Shown in pieces: positions 52,947 through 64,000 of a stretch of 64,000 nucleotides of DNA (its first letter is position 1; each line of letters opens with the position of its first letter). The translations under genes were made by a program, and so were the position numbers. Source of the stretch: Archilochus colubris. Its lineage: Eukaryota > Chordata > Aves > Apodiformes > Trochilidae. The DNA is taken from positions 90,841,115-90,905,114 of the forward strand of contig CM041085.1 of NCBI GenBank assembly GCA_023079485.1. Direction: 5' to 3'. The notes under the pieces are model-generated. The model was not told where the DNA came from. It did no database searches and saw only the letters and a program-made list of their open reading frames with translations.

Positions 52947-53002
52947 GGACTCACAGGCACTAACTGAACAGCTGAGCAGCAGATCTGCTGAGAAGTGGTC
53001 AG
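52947..53002 (+). other. Exon-like segment downstream of KHDRBS2 (unproven)
   Basis: A 56-bp segment lies between a TCACTATTTCAG acceptor and a perfect CAG|GTAAGT donor. It is open in one frame (DSQALTEQLSSRSAEKWS). It is GC-richer than its neighbours and begins about 2.0 kb after the KHDRBS2 stop. It might be part of a read-through transcript or a long non-coding RNA, or be a chance pseudo-exon. No homologue is recognised. Confidence 0.35.
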
Positions 53003-56000
53003 GTAAGTTCTGCCATGTCTCAAGGGTTTTTCCTGTTTCCTGTTTTAGCTTGCATTTTTTGATACTAACACAGAGGAGCATTTTCAGCTAGAGTTTTAAA
53101 AGGAATAGTTCTTTCCATCAGTGTTTCCTATATAGCAGCATAGCTGTTGTGGTGTAATTGCAGTCAAAGTGTTTGAATATATGGCATGATACCCCTCATT
53201 TAAATGAAAGAATTCTCATCTAGCCTTTTAATGGTAAATATGAAGGTTGTATACTTTAAAACCGCTGCTGCTAAAAACATTTATTACGAGCATGCCTATA
53301 TTTTGGAAACAAGCTAGTAACATGACAAAGAAAAATACAATACTGGCTTACCTTTGATTCTCAAAATATTTGTCATATCTTCATATGACAAAAGTATAAA
53401 GAGGCAGGAAGTTGTTATTTATGCTTTTGCTTGGTAAGTGGAGATTTTTTATGCTTTACAATGGCAGAGACATTAATGGTATTAGTATGCAATGACATGG
53501 ATCAAGGCATAACTAAATTTCTCTGTTAAATACTTTTAAAGGTAAAGATGTATCTTGGATAACCATCTTGTCTTAACTTCAGATTATATATGAGATTTTG
53601 TATTGAAGAAAAAAGACATTACAAAAACTAAAACAAAAACAAGCAGCTCAGATGCAACTTCGTTCACTCACCCAGAAGTGTCAGACTATTCACAAAACAA
53701 AAAGTACAAATTCCCTTCCTCTCTCTGGACTGTTAAACTAGATAGGAGTTAATAAAAAATCATGATGATGTTGTACACCAAATATTCAATCCCACACACA
53801 TTTATTACTTTAGCATCTTTTCCTGTGGTTGTGGTCTGGCTGATTCAACATTTTCCAGGTATTGGTGTATTCAGCGGTTACTTACAGACCACAAGTTGTG
53901 CTGTATAGCAAGATATATTGAGCTTAATTTTCCTCTTCAAAGGGTTGCCTCAAGGGTTGCCTTTATAAATTGGTTTTATTTATGTGCGATGGCCACCCTA
54001 CAGCCTAAAGCAATACAACACAGCATTAAGATTTGTCTGCATGTTACAATCACACCAGTGTGGGTGCACTGCTATAGTAAAAAGCCTCCATCTACCCACT
54101 TTGCATGCAGTTACATAAATGGGCTTCAGTTGGTAGATGATATGCAGACAAGAAAAACATACTCCACAGCTATAAACCCAGTTTCATACTGGTATAACTG
54201 TGATTATGGACTATTGCTAATAATGGGTTTTACTCTCTAAGTATTTCAGGAAATGCTCATATGACTTACTGAAATTACTAATTACACAAAACTGTGAGGA
54301 GGTCATTCCCAATGCAAGTGAGATCCAGGGCAAAGTACATAAAATTTATTTCTCACTTGTGCACCAAAATTTTTATGTGAGGGTAACTATTGTGAACTCC
54401 TCAAAGATGGAATCAAATAAACACAACTTTATAACAGAGCACTGCCCTTCAATATTGTCTCAAAGTCCACTTTATGGCCATTGTTTTTGTAGATTTTTAG
54501 AGAATCATAATATGTCAGTAAAAAGATGCATTGTGAAATATTCTTATACAAGAATTACTTAGAAAACATAGGTTAGTAAGCCAGTGCAGGCAACTATTTA
54601 CACAAACATTTGTTCTACTGGTTTCCAAGAAATTAGTGTTAATTATGACTGCATGTGCTTATCTATGTTTAGTACAAAGCATATTTCCTATCATTTTCTG
54701 AAGAAGTCTTAAAATTAGTCAGCTATATTTTCTTAATTAAAAAAATCCACCTTCTTAATTTGTAAAAGAGTAACAAGACAGTCAGGTTGTTCTAATTAAA
54801 AGTCATAATTAGCTCTTCCATAAAAAAGCTGTGGTATATTCCACCCATCTACTGGTCAGGTCATTCATAAATCTGGGGTCCTGAAAATTTACAGGCATCA
54901 TCAGACAATACAGAACTGCATGTTTGCTACAGATAATTCCAAGGCACTAATCACCAGCCAAACGTTTTCTTTAGATGAATTCACTTACTATATAATTTCG
55001 CCTGTAACAGGACAAAACACCAAAACAATTTAGAAAAACACTGGAAAAGAAAAACAGAGTTGAAAAAGTGCTGTTTCTGTTAAAAACTTTCCAAGATTTT
55101 TTTTTTGTCCAGGTTGACTTCATCTGCAGAACATTTTGATCTTCAAAACAAAGTAGTGCATTATAATTTTCAGTACTTAGAAGAGCAAATATATTAATTT
55201 ACTGAATTGTACTAAAATATTATCACCCCTTAATATAGTTGTATCTCTGCAGCATCCAGCTAAATAGTCTTTTCAGTGTTTTGTTTTCAAAATGGAGCTG
55301 TCTACTTCTGAGAAGTTTTTTGCTTTCAACTGAGCCAGTTTTGAAACCAATGATTTCTGGAGGTGGGCATTTGACAGTCTGCACTGTTAAAATGGTGATA
55401 GGATAGTGGAGTGAATGTCACAGTGATAGAATCTGTAGCTTCATACTGACACAGCTTCACTTGCTGGAAATTTAGTCTGAGAGAAGGGAGCAATCTTCAA
55501 GTCCATCTAGAAACAGAGTAGGACGAAAGCACCATGAGCTTAGAGCATTCTCATTTGCTGGAGCAGAACCCACAGAGCTGCACTACTAGGGACAAGCTTC
55601 TAGAAAAGTAGTAGATGAGGAATAGTTGCACTCCTGAACTGTTATATCTAGCAGACTTCTTGCATGTATTCAAGAACTATTCTAACTGAAAAAAAATTAT
55701 ATTTAATTAGATATTCCTAGAGTAGTAACCTTTATCAGAAAATGAAGTAGCACCACATAACAATTTCTTTCCTATACAGCTTCTCTTACACTGTTTGAAC
55801 AAGATCTTAAGCCTTCATATGAATAAATGAAGAACCTGAGGAAGTACAGTATACCTGACCTCACCTCAAAAGATATTGACAGTGCTCTTCAGCCTTCACT
55901 CAGAATAATAGAGCTCTTGCCATAATGCTAGGAAATATTCCTTCCTGCACTGTCCCTACTCAGGCAGTAATCCAGCAATGATTACTCCATTATACTTGAA

Positions 56001-58885
56001 TGTTTGCTGACTTCTAAACTGAGTATCACCAATGTGAGTGAAAGTGAGCAAGTGCCTGTAAAGCAGATTGCTGTGTCCACAGTAGCTCTGAAGGAATGGA
56101 TGTGAAGACCTGGTCAGTAATTACAGCAGACTGGAGGAGTCCATGTCTCCCTGTTTCCAGGAAGCTGCCTGAGCAAGCTACTGAGCTGAGCATCTGGACT
56201 TAAGCAAAGCAGACAGGTTCCATTATGGGCATATATGAGCACAGCAGTTAAAAGGCTTGACATTTTATCATGAGAATATGAATTTATGGCAGTCCTCATG
56301 AAGTAGCATCCAGGAATATTATCTCAAGATTAAAATCAAGAACAAGTAAGCGATGTTTTGTGTTTAAATAAAAGGAATTTAGTCTACATTAGTGATGTAT
56401 TTCCTTCATGTTTAACAGTAGGAGTGTTGCTTTGTGTACTCTCCAAGAAATCATATCATATGTTTCGTGATAGTGAAATGATTCAGTTAGAAAATTATAA
56501 ATGGTGGCTAAGGAGAGGCATAGAATAAGCTAAACATCAGATAGAAAAAGTATTCTTTAACGTTTGAGAGAAGAATACAATCCATGGAATCACAGAAAGT
56601 TTACCCTATCATACTGTATTTACTTGCAACAGGAAAATAAGTCAAGATTGTGTAAAGATGAAATAGGGACATCACTGGGTATCAGTTTCCTCCATAAAAC
56701 CTGCTTAGCAACACCTCACACTGTTAAGTTTACTGAAACATTTTCTTTCTTTAAGGAAAAATATTATCTAAAATGATGATGACTGAGAAACACCACCTTG
56801 ATTTCCTAAGCAGCTGTATATTTTGACAAAAACTGTTTTTCCTTTAATATTGTAAAACAAATAACAGATCTAAACAAAATTGTAATGTCCCAACAGTATC
56901 TATTTACTAACATGTTTCCAGGAAAGATATTAAGTAGAGTTTTTTTCCACATGTGTAATCTGATTTATTTTATAATGCTGTAGAACATCAGTAAGTGACT
57001 CAAGATTGCAAGAAGATGAAGTAATATGGGAAAATGCTTATACAGTCACAATCACAGTACATGTTTTTAACTCATCCTATGTGCGAAAGAACCCACTTAT
57101 CTATACATTGGACTGTATGTAATTTTAGTGTTTAGGAGAGGAGAGTTTATTTGCAGATGTATTTTATCAAAGTAGGGTGCTTTTTATTATAGTAAAGATT
57201 ACACAATATTGTAATTTTCCTGTGAGATTCCAAAATTTTTACCAGAAAAAGCAAAACTTACTGTTTACAAAAATTGAAAAGGGCTGCAACTAGAGATATG
57301 TCAACAGAATAAAGACCCTATATATAACTATTTCAAGTCACCCTCTGTTGCCAATGTATTAATCAAATTACAAAATGAACCCTAATAAGTAAAATCACTG
57401 AAAAAAACTGTAAAATACTTGAATGCTAAACAGAAAACTAATGTCTTTGAAGTTTTTTGCTCTCCATTAAAAACTTTTATGCATTCTGTGACCTCCATCG
57501 GTTATTATAACACAGGAGTTATCAAAAAATTATCATGCTATCCATTTTACTGTATTGGTCTATGGAGACAGAAAAGGCACACAGGTAACTGTCTCAGACC
57601 AATTATGGCTTCAAAGATGATCACCGTCTTCCAATCTGTTGTTAGCTAATTATATCTTTCTAGTAATTATTATTGCTCACTGGGACCTGACTGAACCATT
57701 TGAAATCATTAAGTGTCTCCTTTTTCTTCATTTGGTTTTGTTTCTGGTCCTTTAAGTTAGATGCTAACATTCATTTGGAGACATTAAGGTAAATTATTCC
57801 CATGGAAAGATTACTGATCTACATATTTATTAGACAAATTATGAGCTTTGCTCATGAATATGCTGATATCTTTTAGTGAAGACATGCTGTATACCATATT
57901 TATTTTCTGAAACAGTGGAATCTAAAGAAGAACTGTGGCTCCCAGTATGATTTCTGTCCTTTCATGATCTCCATTTGACTATGTCATTTATATCATAACT
58001 CAGCAGAACATTTTGAAATTAGCTGAAATGCATCTCTAAATCATGCATATCTGAAACAAAGTTTTCATCTTTGAACAGAAGCAATCTGTCAAGCATAAGG
58101 AATGCAGATTTTTAAACTTCTTCTAAAAACATGTCACTGTTTCAAGGGTTTGTTTTTTTTTATAAATCCTAAAAAAGGCTTTTGTATAGTTCTTATTGAA
58201 GAAAATAAATGCCTCCTTTCCTAAAATAATGTAATTCATTTTGAAATCTAGAATGCTTTACCAGAGAACAACAAGATTTACTGGGAAAGTAATTTCAGGC
58301 TTTCGTATCTGAAATCTGTAAGTCAGAAGGAAAGTTTATTGGACAAAGAATGCTATAGGCTATCACTCATATATAAAAGGGGGAAAAAATGAAAGAAAAG
58401 ACTGTGTAGTTAATCTTGTAAATCCTGCAAATGATTTTTCAAGATGCTGCATAGAAATAATCAGAACTTTCTTGTATCTTTTAGCAACATTTGATTGTAC
58501 AAGTAGGATGCTGGAAATGATTGAGTGCCCTGATAAGAGCAGAATTAATTTTGAAATCAATGATTCTCATTTCTTTATGCTGCTGCTGTACCCTATTGAT
58601 TTAATTGACGTACATTTCTTATTATACTGTGCTATTACAAAGTGTGAGGGTCCCTGCTTATCTCATGTCTGGCACTGTTCTTGCCACACTGGATGATGGA
58701 TGACTTACAGGAAAACAGCGAATACCTTGTTATATGCCCTTGCATTACAGGATCTTCACATTGTGTTTCCACTAACTAGTCAGAGGTGAAAATTGCTGAT
58801 CTGCTCGTTTATGACTTCTTAGTGTTCTAGCTGTTGTTTTGGGTTTTTTTCTTTACTTTTGCACAGTAAACAGAATAATATTATC

Positions 58886-58902
58886 TTTTTTTTTTTTTTT
58901 TT
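58886..58902 (+). repeat. Poly(T) run, 17 bp
   Basis: Seventeen consecutive T, a simple repeat. Confidence 0.9.
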
Positions 58903-60423
58903 ATGATGTACTCTGTTCACTTATAACTCCATATTCATTACTCATCTCATAACTCATTATGTTTCTTCTCAAACTTTATAACAATTCTGTACAATCACTG
59001 GCAAAATTCAGTGGAAAGGTATTGCACATTCAGCTTCATTTTTCCCCCTCTTTTCTTCCCAGAAGAACATAATTGTTCATAATCCTACTTTATTGGAAAA
59101 GATAATCAAGATATTCAAATGAAACGCTTCTATATGCTCATAACATATGACTTCAGCTCAGTATCCTCAGAGTATTTAAAATTGATAGGTTTTTTTCATA
59201 TTGTGCAAGGTATTTGAACATTATATATCTTTATAATACATCTGTTAGAATCCAGAATGTAATGTTACAAACAGGTGACAGGAATGCTTTGGTGGGTTGG
59301 TTACGACTGAGCAAAATTTTTTATGGAGAATTCACTCCTGCTGATTTAACTCAAGTTTCACTCACTAAAATTCCATGCTAATATTAATGACTAAAAGGGA
59401 ATAAGAAATTCAGAGGTTTTTTTCTGCAGTAATTTGTACAATTTAGTAAATTCAAACAGAACACCTATCTGTTAAGGACTGGATTGTGTCATTCCAGGTG
59501 ATGTCCTGCTTAGTGGTACATTACCTTGCCCCAGGAGGAATACCTCATTTACAGCACAACATTAAGTTTCTGCATTTTATATAGCCAAAACTAATTGCAT
59601 AAAAAATACTTAGTTGAATTTATTTGCTTGGGACTGTTACTGACTCCAGATCTCAACTTGGCAACACAGTTCACCCCTTTATGAAAGTGACCACTTTATT
59701 TTCATAGAGTGAGAATTAACAAATAGCTTTCTGAGGGAGACACAGTACTTTTTATTACATGGTCTTTAATGGCTATATTATGGAACTTGTCTGCAGAGCT
59801 AAGGAAAAAAAAGGGCACCCCACTAGACTAATGGTCTGTGGGATACGTATTTATGGGAATCATGTGCTCGGTCAAAAGGAAAGAACACAGCTATCTCTTA
59901 TTGAATATTGTGTAGCTCTTATAAAGCTTGAACTGCACCTACAGAACTTTAAAAAAAAATTACTGCATGTAACTCAAAATGTCTACCAAGGGAAGCAAAT
60001 GTTTTAATCTCTGTCTTGGTAAAAGAGATCTAGAAAAACAGTGAAGATGAATGATTTGGCTAAGGTCACTTGAGCAGGTCAAATATATGTAATTAAGTGT
60101 AATTAGCAAAGCAGCAGATGAGGGTTTAGGAGGTGCATCAGGAAATGAAGCACAGGGTGCATCCAGAGCTGTCATTTGTTTTGATAACAGAAGTCTCTCA
60201 TTCACAGTACAAATATATTGTCATCTCTTGAAGCTGGCTGGATCTTGCTAAGCAACTGAATGAAGCAGAATGTGTGCATGTAGTGAGCATACATATACAG
60301 GCAAAATTTACATGAAAGGAGCCTCTTGTAATTGCGTTTCTCCATTTGCATTATGGCTGTATTTTTCTGCACCACCTGTTTCCATGATAAGTTTCTCACT
60401 CTGTAGGTCTTTAATGATCAAGA

Positions 60424-60757
60424 AATCATAGAATCATAGAATTGGCTGGGTTGGAAGGGACCTCAGAGATCATCAAGTCCAACCCTTGAACCACCTGCTG
60501 CAGTTACCAGACCATGGCACTGAGTGCCACATCCAGTCTCTTTTTAAATATCTCCAGGGATGGAGAATCCACTACTTCCCTGGGCAGCCCATTCCAATGA
60601 CTGATCACCCTCTCAGTAAAGAAATTATTTCTAATGTCCAACCTAAACCTCCCCTGGCACAACTTAAGACCATGCCCTCTTGTCTTGCTGAGAGTTGCCT
60701 GGGAAAAGAAACCAACCCCCACCTGACTACAACCTCCTTTCAGGGAGTTGTAGAGAT
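60424..60757 (-). repeat. CR1 LINE, 5'-truncated, relatively well preserved
   Basis: It starts with the CR1 terminal repeats 'aatcatagaatcatagaattgg' and 'ttggaagggacctcagagatcatcaagtcc'. It then runs through 'tctccagggatgg', 'cttccctgggcagcccattccaatg' and 'ctcctttcagggagttgtagag'. The minus strand at 60504-60722 is open for 72 codons and encodes the end of the CR1 pol-like protein ([20 protein letters not shown], then [20 protein letters not shown]). The open frame and low divergence make this the youngest CR1 in the window. It is only about 330 bp and cannot be active. Confidence 0.95.
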
Positions 60758-61351
60758 CTTAACATCTCTTAACACTGACTAGGGCTTCAGACCCCTGCTA
60801 ATACCCAATGCTGTCCCTGTAATGCTGAGTATGATAGGACTGGACCCTAAAATCTACATATTATTAAGCTTTATAGTGCTGAGAATTTTTAAAAAACCAA
60901 GTTCTATCTTAAGCCATTTCAGGGCCAATTTTAAACTCAGAGTTGGGGTTATTTTATCTACTTTGGAGTCTATTTATCTAGATTAATGGAAGCAAGACAC
61001 CTGGCTTTGTAATGCATAGTCAACCTAAAATAACCCATACAATATATGTAACGATCTAAAAAACAGTTTTGATTTTTTAATCTAAAATCACTTTTAATGT
61101 TGGTTCTTTACCTGGACTTATTTGGGTAACTCATTCTCATTCACATCTCTCCCAGATAAAATGCAGAAACTCCAAAGTAAGCTATAGAACTTTCATCTGT
61201 CATGCATCCATTTGTCTTATATGATTTGTAGGAGTGCAATTGGGAGTGCTGATAACATTATGTACCATTAAGACAGTGCTTGATATAAAGTAAATGTCAA
61301 CTTCAAATTGAATTTTCTATAATGAGTATCTACTCCATCCAAGGAATTTGG

Positions 61352-61378
61352 AAAAAAAAAAAAAAAAAGAAAAAAAAA
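61352..61378 (+). repeat. Interrupted poly(A) tract
   Basis: Seventeen A, a G, then nine A. It is a simple repeat about 330 bp upstream of the ERVK-like LTR and apparently unrelated to it. Confidence 0.9.
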
Positions 61379-61710
61379 GTTTGAAAAAGCAAGATTTTTT
61401 TTTCATTTACAAAATAAAAATAGTTCTTCTTGTATCTGCAAATGTCTATGAAAGCCTATTGCAAAATGTATGTCACAGTACACTCTAGTGCTCTAGTGCT
61501 GTTTTTTTCATGCATGAGAGTGTAAAAACTGCCTTCCTCTGTCAGATGGTGAATGTGTACTGCCCAGTATCTTTTTTCTATTTGATCCAGAAATGGATGT
61601 TTGGGCTGTGTGGTGGAAAGGTTGGGAGATAGAGACAGAACAAGCAGAAGCACCATCTGTACTAGTAAATTAAACAGCACCAGCATGAGTCTATCTCAGG
61701 CTTGTCTTTC

Positions 61711-62034
61711 TGTAGTGAAACAAGGCAACCAGGTGCCACTAATTCCCAGGGAGGGAGCATGAGCTTGTGTCAAGCCCACCTGTGCCTAATTAGGGCGGGC
61801 CCCCACTGCGCATGAGCAGGATTAGGGGGCCAATAAAAGGTGAGGCCTGAAGCACAGGCTCAGCTCAGTCCTGAGCAAGCCAGCAGAGAGGCTGGTTACT
61901 CTTGGAGCAACAGCACTGATCCAGGCTGGTCAACCCTGAGGGCTATAGGCTCCGAGCACTACTCATGGGTCTCTGCTGGAACACCTGGTTGGACCTTGAA
62001 GCGCTGTTCCCTAAAAGAGGTTTGTCTTGCTACA
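61711..62034 (+). mobile_element. Solo LTR of an ERVK-like endogenous retrovirus
   Basis: A 324-bp element has perfect 5-bp inverted ends TGTAG...CTACA. It is flanked by an exact 6-bp direct repeat TCTTTC (61705-61710 and 62035-62040), the duplication size typical of class II (ERVK/alpharetrovirus-like) elements. Orientation is taken from a GC-box-like GGGCGGGCC at about 61794 and the CCAATAAAAGG promoter-type box at 61830-61840 (CAAT and TATA-like, or AATAAA). No internal retroviral genes flank it, so it is a solo LTR. It is a GC-rich island in AT-rich DNA and could retain promoter activity. The 72-codon frame at 61840-62058 is not a gene. Confidence 0.88.
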
Positions 62035-63825
62035 TCTTTCCATTTCCAATGTTTTTAACTCCAGTATCTTGGCTAATATACAGACAGCTGTAGTGATGTA
62101 TAAGGGTTCTGTGCCCAAATATGATCTTATCTGTAAAACCACTGGCTGACACTGCCAGGCACTGGGGACTGTGCAGAAAACTGGGTTACAAGAAAAGTGG
62201 ACGGAGTTTCATAGCCTAAGAGCTGAGTTTGATTAAAACAGAGGAATGGATTAAATTCTTCAGCCTACAAGCCAAGTTTTGTGTGATGGTAGGCAGAGTA
62301 AAAGCCTGCTAAAGCTGTATTTATTGTTATCTTGAGATCTTACAGAAAATCCTGGGATTTAATTTTTATCAGAATTGTAAGTGGCATCATCAGGAGCTGT
62401 GCCTGACTATGCAAAGTGCTGTATAAGATTAGGTATTTAAAAAAATCAAGCCTTGGATTTCCCAGGTTATGCAACAGTGATGACTGGTTTATTTTAACTC
62501 AAAAATATAATACTAAAAATCAGTCACACTCATGAGGTATTTACAGACTGTAGCCACAAGAAGCAGACAAAGACAAATGTGAAAATTGTAATTTGGACAC
62601 AAAAAAATTAAGGATTTGAATAGTTACATAAATTAATAGAAAAACAACTTTGAATAATGAGGATAAAAGAAATACTGAACAGCTTTTCTTTCAGTGCCCT
62701 TTCTTATTCATGAAATCAAGTAGAAAAAAAAATCAACTAACTCAGCCATTGCAAAGACAACAGCAAATGTATACATGAAAGGAGATGAATTAGGGTTTCA
62801 CTGGCCCATACCTCCTATTTATCTAACTTCAGAGTGCTTGGCTTACTTTAATGATATGCTTTGAAAAATTTCTATGACTTTCCATCATAGAAAGATGTCT
62901 CTCATGTTTATGGAAGGGTTTATACAGTTTGAAAATTGAAGGTTGCTGCAATTTGTAGAAAGATCTTGCTTTTGGTAGGGGAAATTCTACTAAGGATCCC
63001 AGAAATTATTTTTTTAAAGCTGCCATGTAAATTGGTTTGGTTTGGAGAATATCATGAGACATCCAAAAAGTTGCCCTAGAAGCTATGCTAAAATGTCCAT
63101 AGTACCTTACCCTCATGATCAGAATTTTTTTTTATTTTATGTGAAGCTTAGAGTGGCACTGGGGGAAATACCCCCATTCAAGCACATTCATCACTGAGCT
63201 TCAAATACCCAGCTTTTGCTAATGCAAGTACTTAGAGTACCTGTACTTTCAGTGGAGTATTTTTTGCTTAATGAAAATAATTCAGAGTACCTAAGCCAGG
63301 TACTCCAAAACTCTCTGTCTGTACCTCCTCTCCACTGGCTGGCTAAAGAGGCAAACTAATACATGTTTTTAAATACGTCACAGTTCAGCCTAATCCCTCA
63401 ATCCATTGATTTTAATACCAATTATAATTTCTAATTTTAACTAGACTTTCAGAAACCTAAGTATGTTTCTATTATGAAGAAATGCAACACAAATCCAACC
63501 CAAACTGTTCTCACAAGTTCCCATTCCCATGCATACCAGCACTCAGAAGTAATTTGTTCAGGGTGAATGTAATTACTCAGCTGTATTATCTGCATAAAGA
63601 GCTTTGGTGTTCACAAAATCCACTCCCACAAACCTTTTTTATTAACTGATAAAATCATAGTCATTCTACTGTGCATGGACCATGAGCCTTGATCTCAGGT
63701 AGATGATTGCAGGTAGAGAAAAGGTGTTGAAGGCAGGACTTTATAAATTTTTAGTATTATAAAAAGTAAGAAGTTAAAGGAGAAAGCTGAGATGAGCTAA
63801 AATGATATAGCTCAAGCAACTTAAC

Positions 63826-63841
63826 AAAAAAAAAAAAAAAA
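63826..63841 (+). repeat. Poly(A) run, 16 bp
   Basis: Sixteen consecutive A, a simple repeat near the end of the window. Confidence 0.9.
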
Positions 63842-64000
63842 TCAGAACTAGCAATACCAGTATTTAGTTTGTTCTCTTTCTCCATTTTAGCTCTGTTGTG
63901 CACCTTAATTGCTTTAGAAGTCCTAAGCAGCTGATCATATGCTCTTGTGCTCTACTTCTGTTCCTCACAAGGCATGGGAATGTGTCAGAACTGTGTAGCA

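Larger units (their letters stand above)
51640..64000 (+). other. Region downstream of KHDRBS2
   Basis: I see no coding gene on either strand. The region has exon-like segments with strong splice sites (51970-52005, 52947-53002), a third AATAAA at 52773, A/T runs (52652, 58886, 61352, 63826), a CR1 at 60424 and an ERVK-like solo LTR at 61711. A possible MIR-like remnant at about 60030-60080 ('aaaacagtgaagatgaatgatttggctaaggtcact') is too short to call. The intervals 53010-60000 and 62040-64000 contain nothing else I can identify. Confidence 0.7.

Noticed and set aside
61840..62058. 72-codon open frame, Ala/Gln/Ser-rich
   Set aside because: It falls within and beyond the ERVK-like LTR and crosses its boundary and target duplication, so it is not a real gene.
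1..64000. CRISPR arrays, bacterial operons, tRNA or rRNA genes
   Set aside because: No spaced direct repeats, ribosome-binding sites or RNA-gene signatures were seen. The window is vertebrate nuclear DNA.

Overview
This window is nuclear DNA from a bird. Three things point there: AT-rich DNA with very large introns; many fragments of CR1 LINEs, whose 3' ends carry the typical avian ATTCTATG-type terminus; and two solo retroviral LTRs of kinds expected in bird genomes. The LTR types suggest a songbird or another neoavian, but the sequence alone does not settle the species. There is no prokaryotic, organellar or CRISPR-like content.

The only gene I can support is the 3' end of KHDRBS2 (SLM1, a STAR-family KH-domain RNA-binding protein), read on the + strand. 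Three short coding exons at 17374-17456, 34753-34811 and 50812-50909 join in frame (phases 0, 2, 1) and encode the last 79 residues, a tyrosine-rich tail ending in REHPYGRY. The KH/QUA domains and the arginine-glycine-rich middle must lie upstream of the window. The introns are about 17.3 kb and 16.0 kb, and at least 17.4 kb of a further intron opens the window. The 3' UTR follows, with poly(A) signals at 51609 and 51896 and a weaker candidate at 52773.

Region by region: 1-17373 is intron with CR1 remnants (1391, 2722, 9425, 11338) and a small minisatellite. 17457-34752 is intron with an 820-bp ERVL-like solo LTR flanked by a 5-bp target duplication, several CR1 pieces, a strong inverted repeat and an exon-like 37-mer. 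34812-50811 is intron with an ancient MIR-type SINE and a phase-compatible candidate alternative last exon at 45960. 51640-64000 is downstream DNA with exon-like modules, a CR1 at 60424 and a 324-bp ERVK-like solo LTR flanked by a 6-bp duplication.

I found no new protein system. The best leads are three unannotated exon-like modules in or just after KHDRBS2 (an alternative terminal exon, a possible poison exon and a downstream exon), the two LTR insertions, and one long hairpin. All exon leads are inferences and need transcript data.
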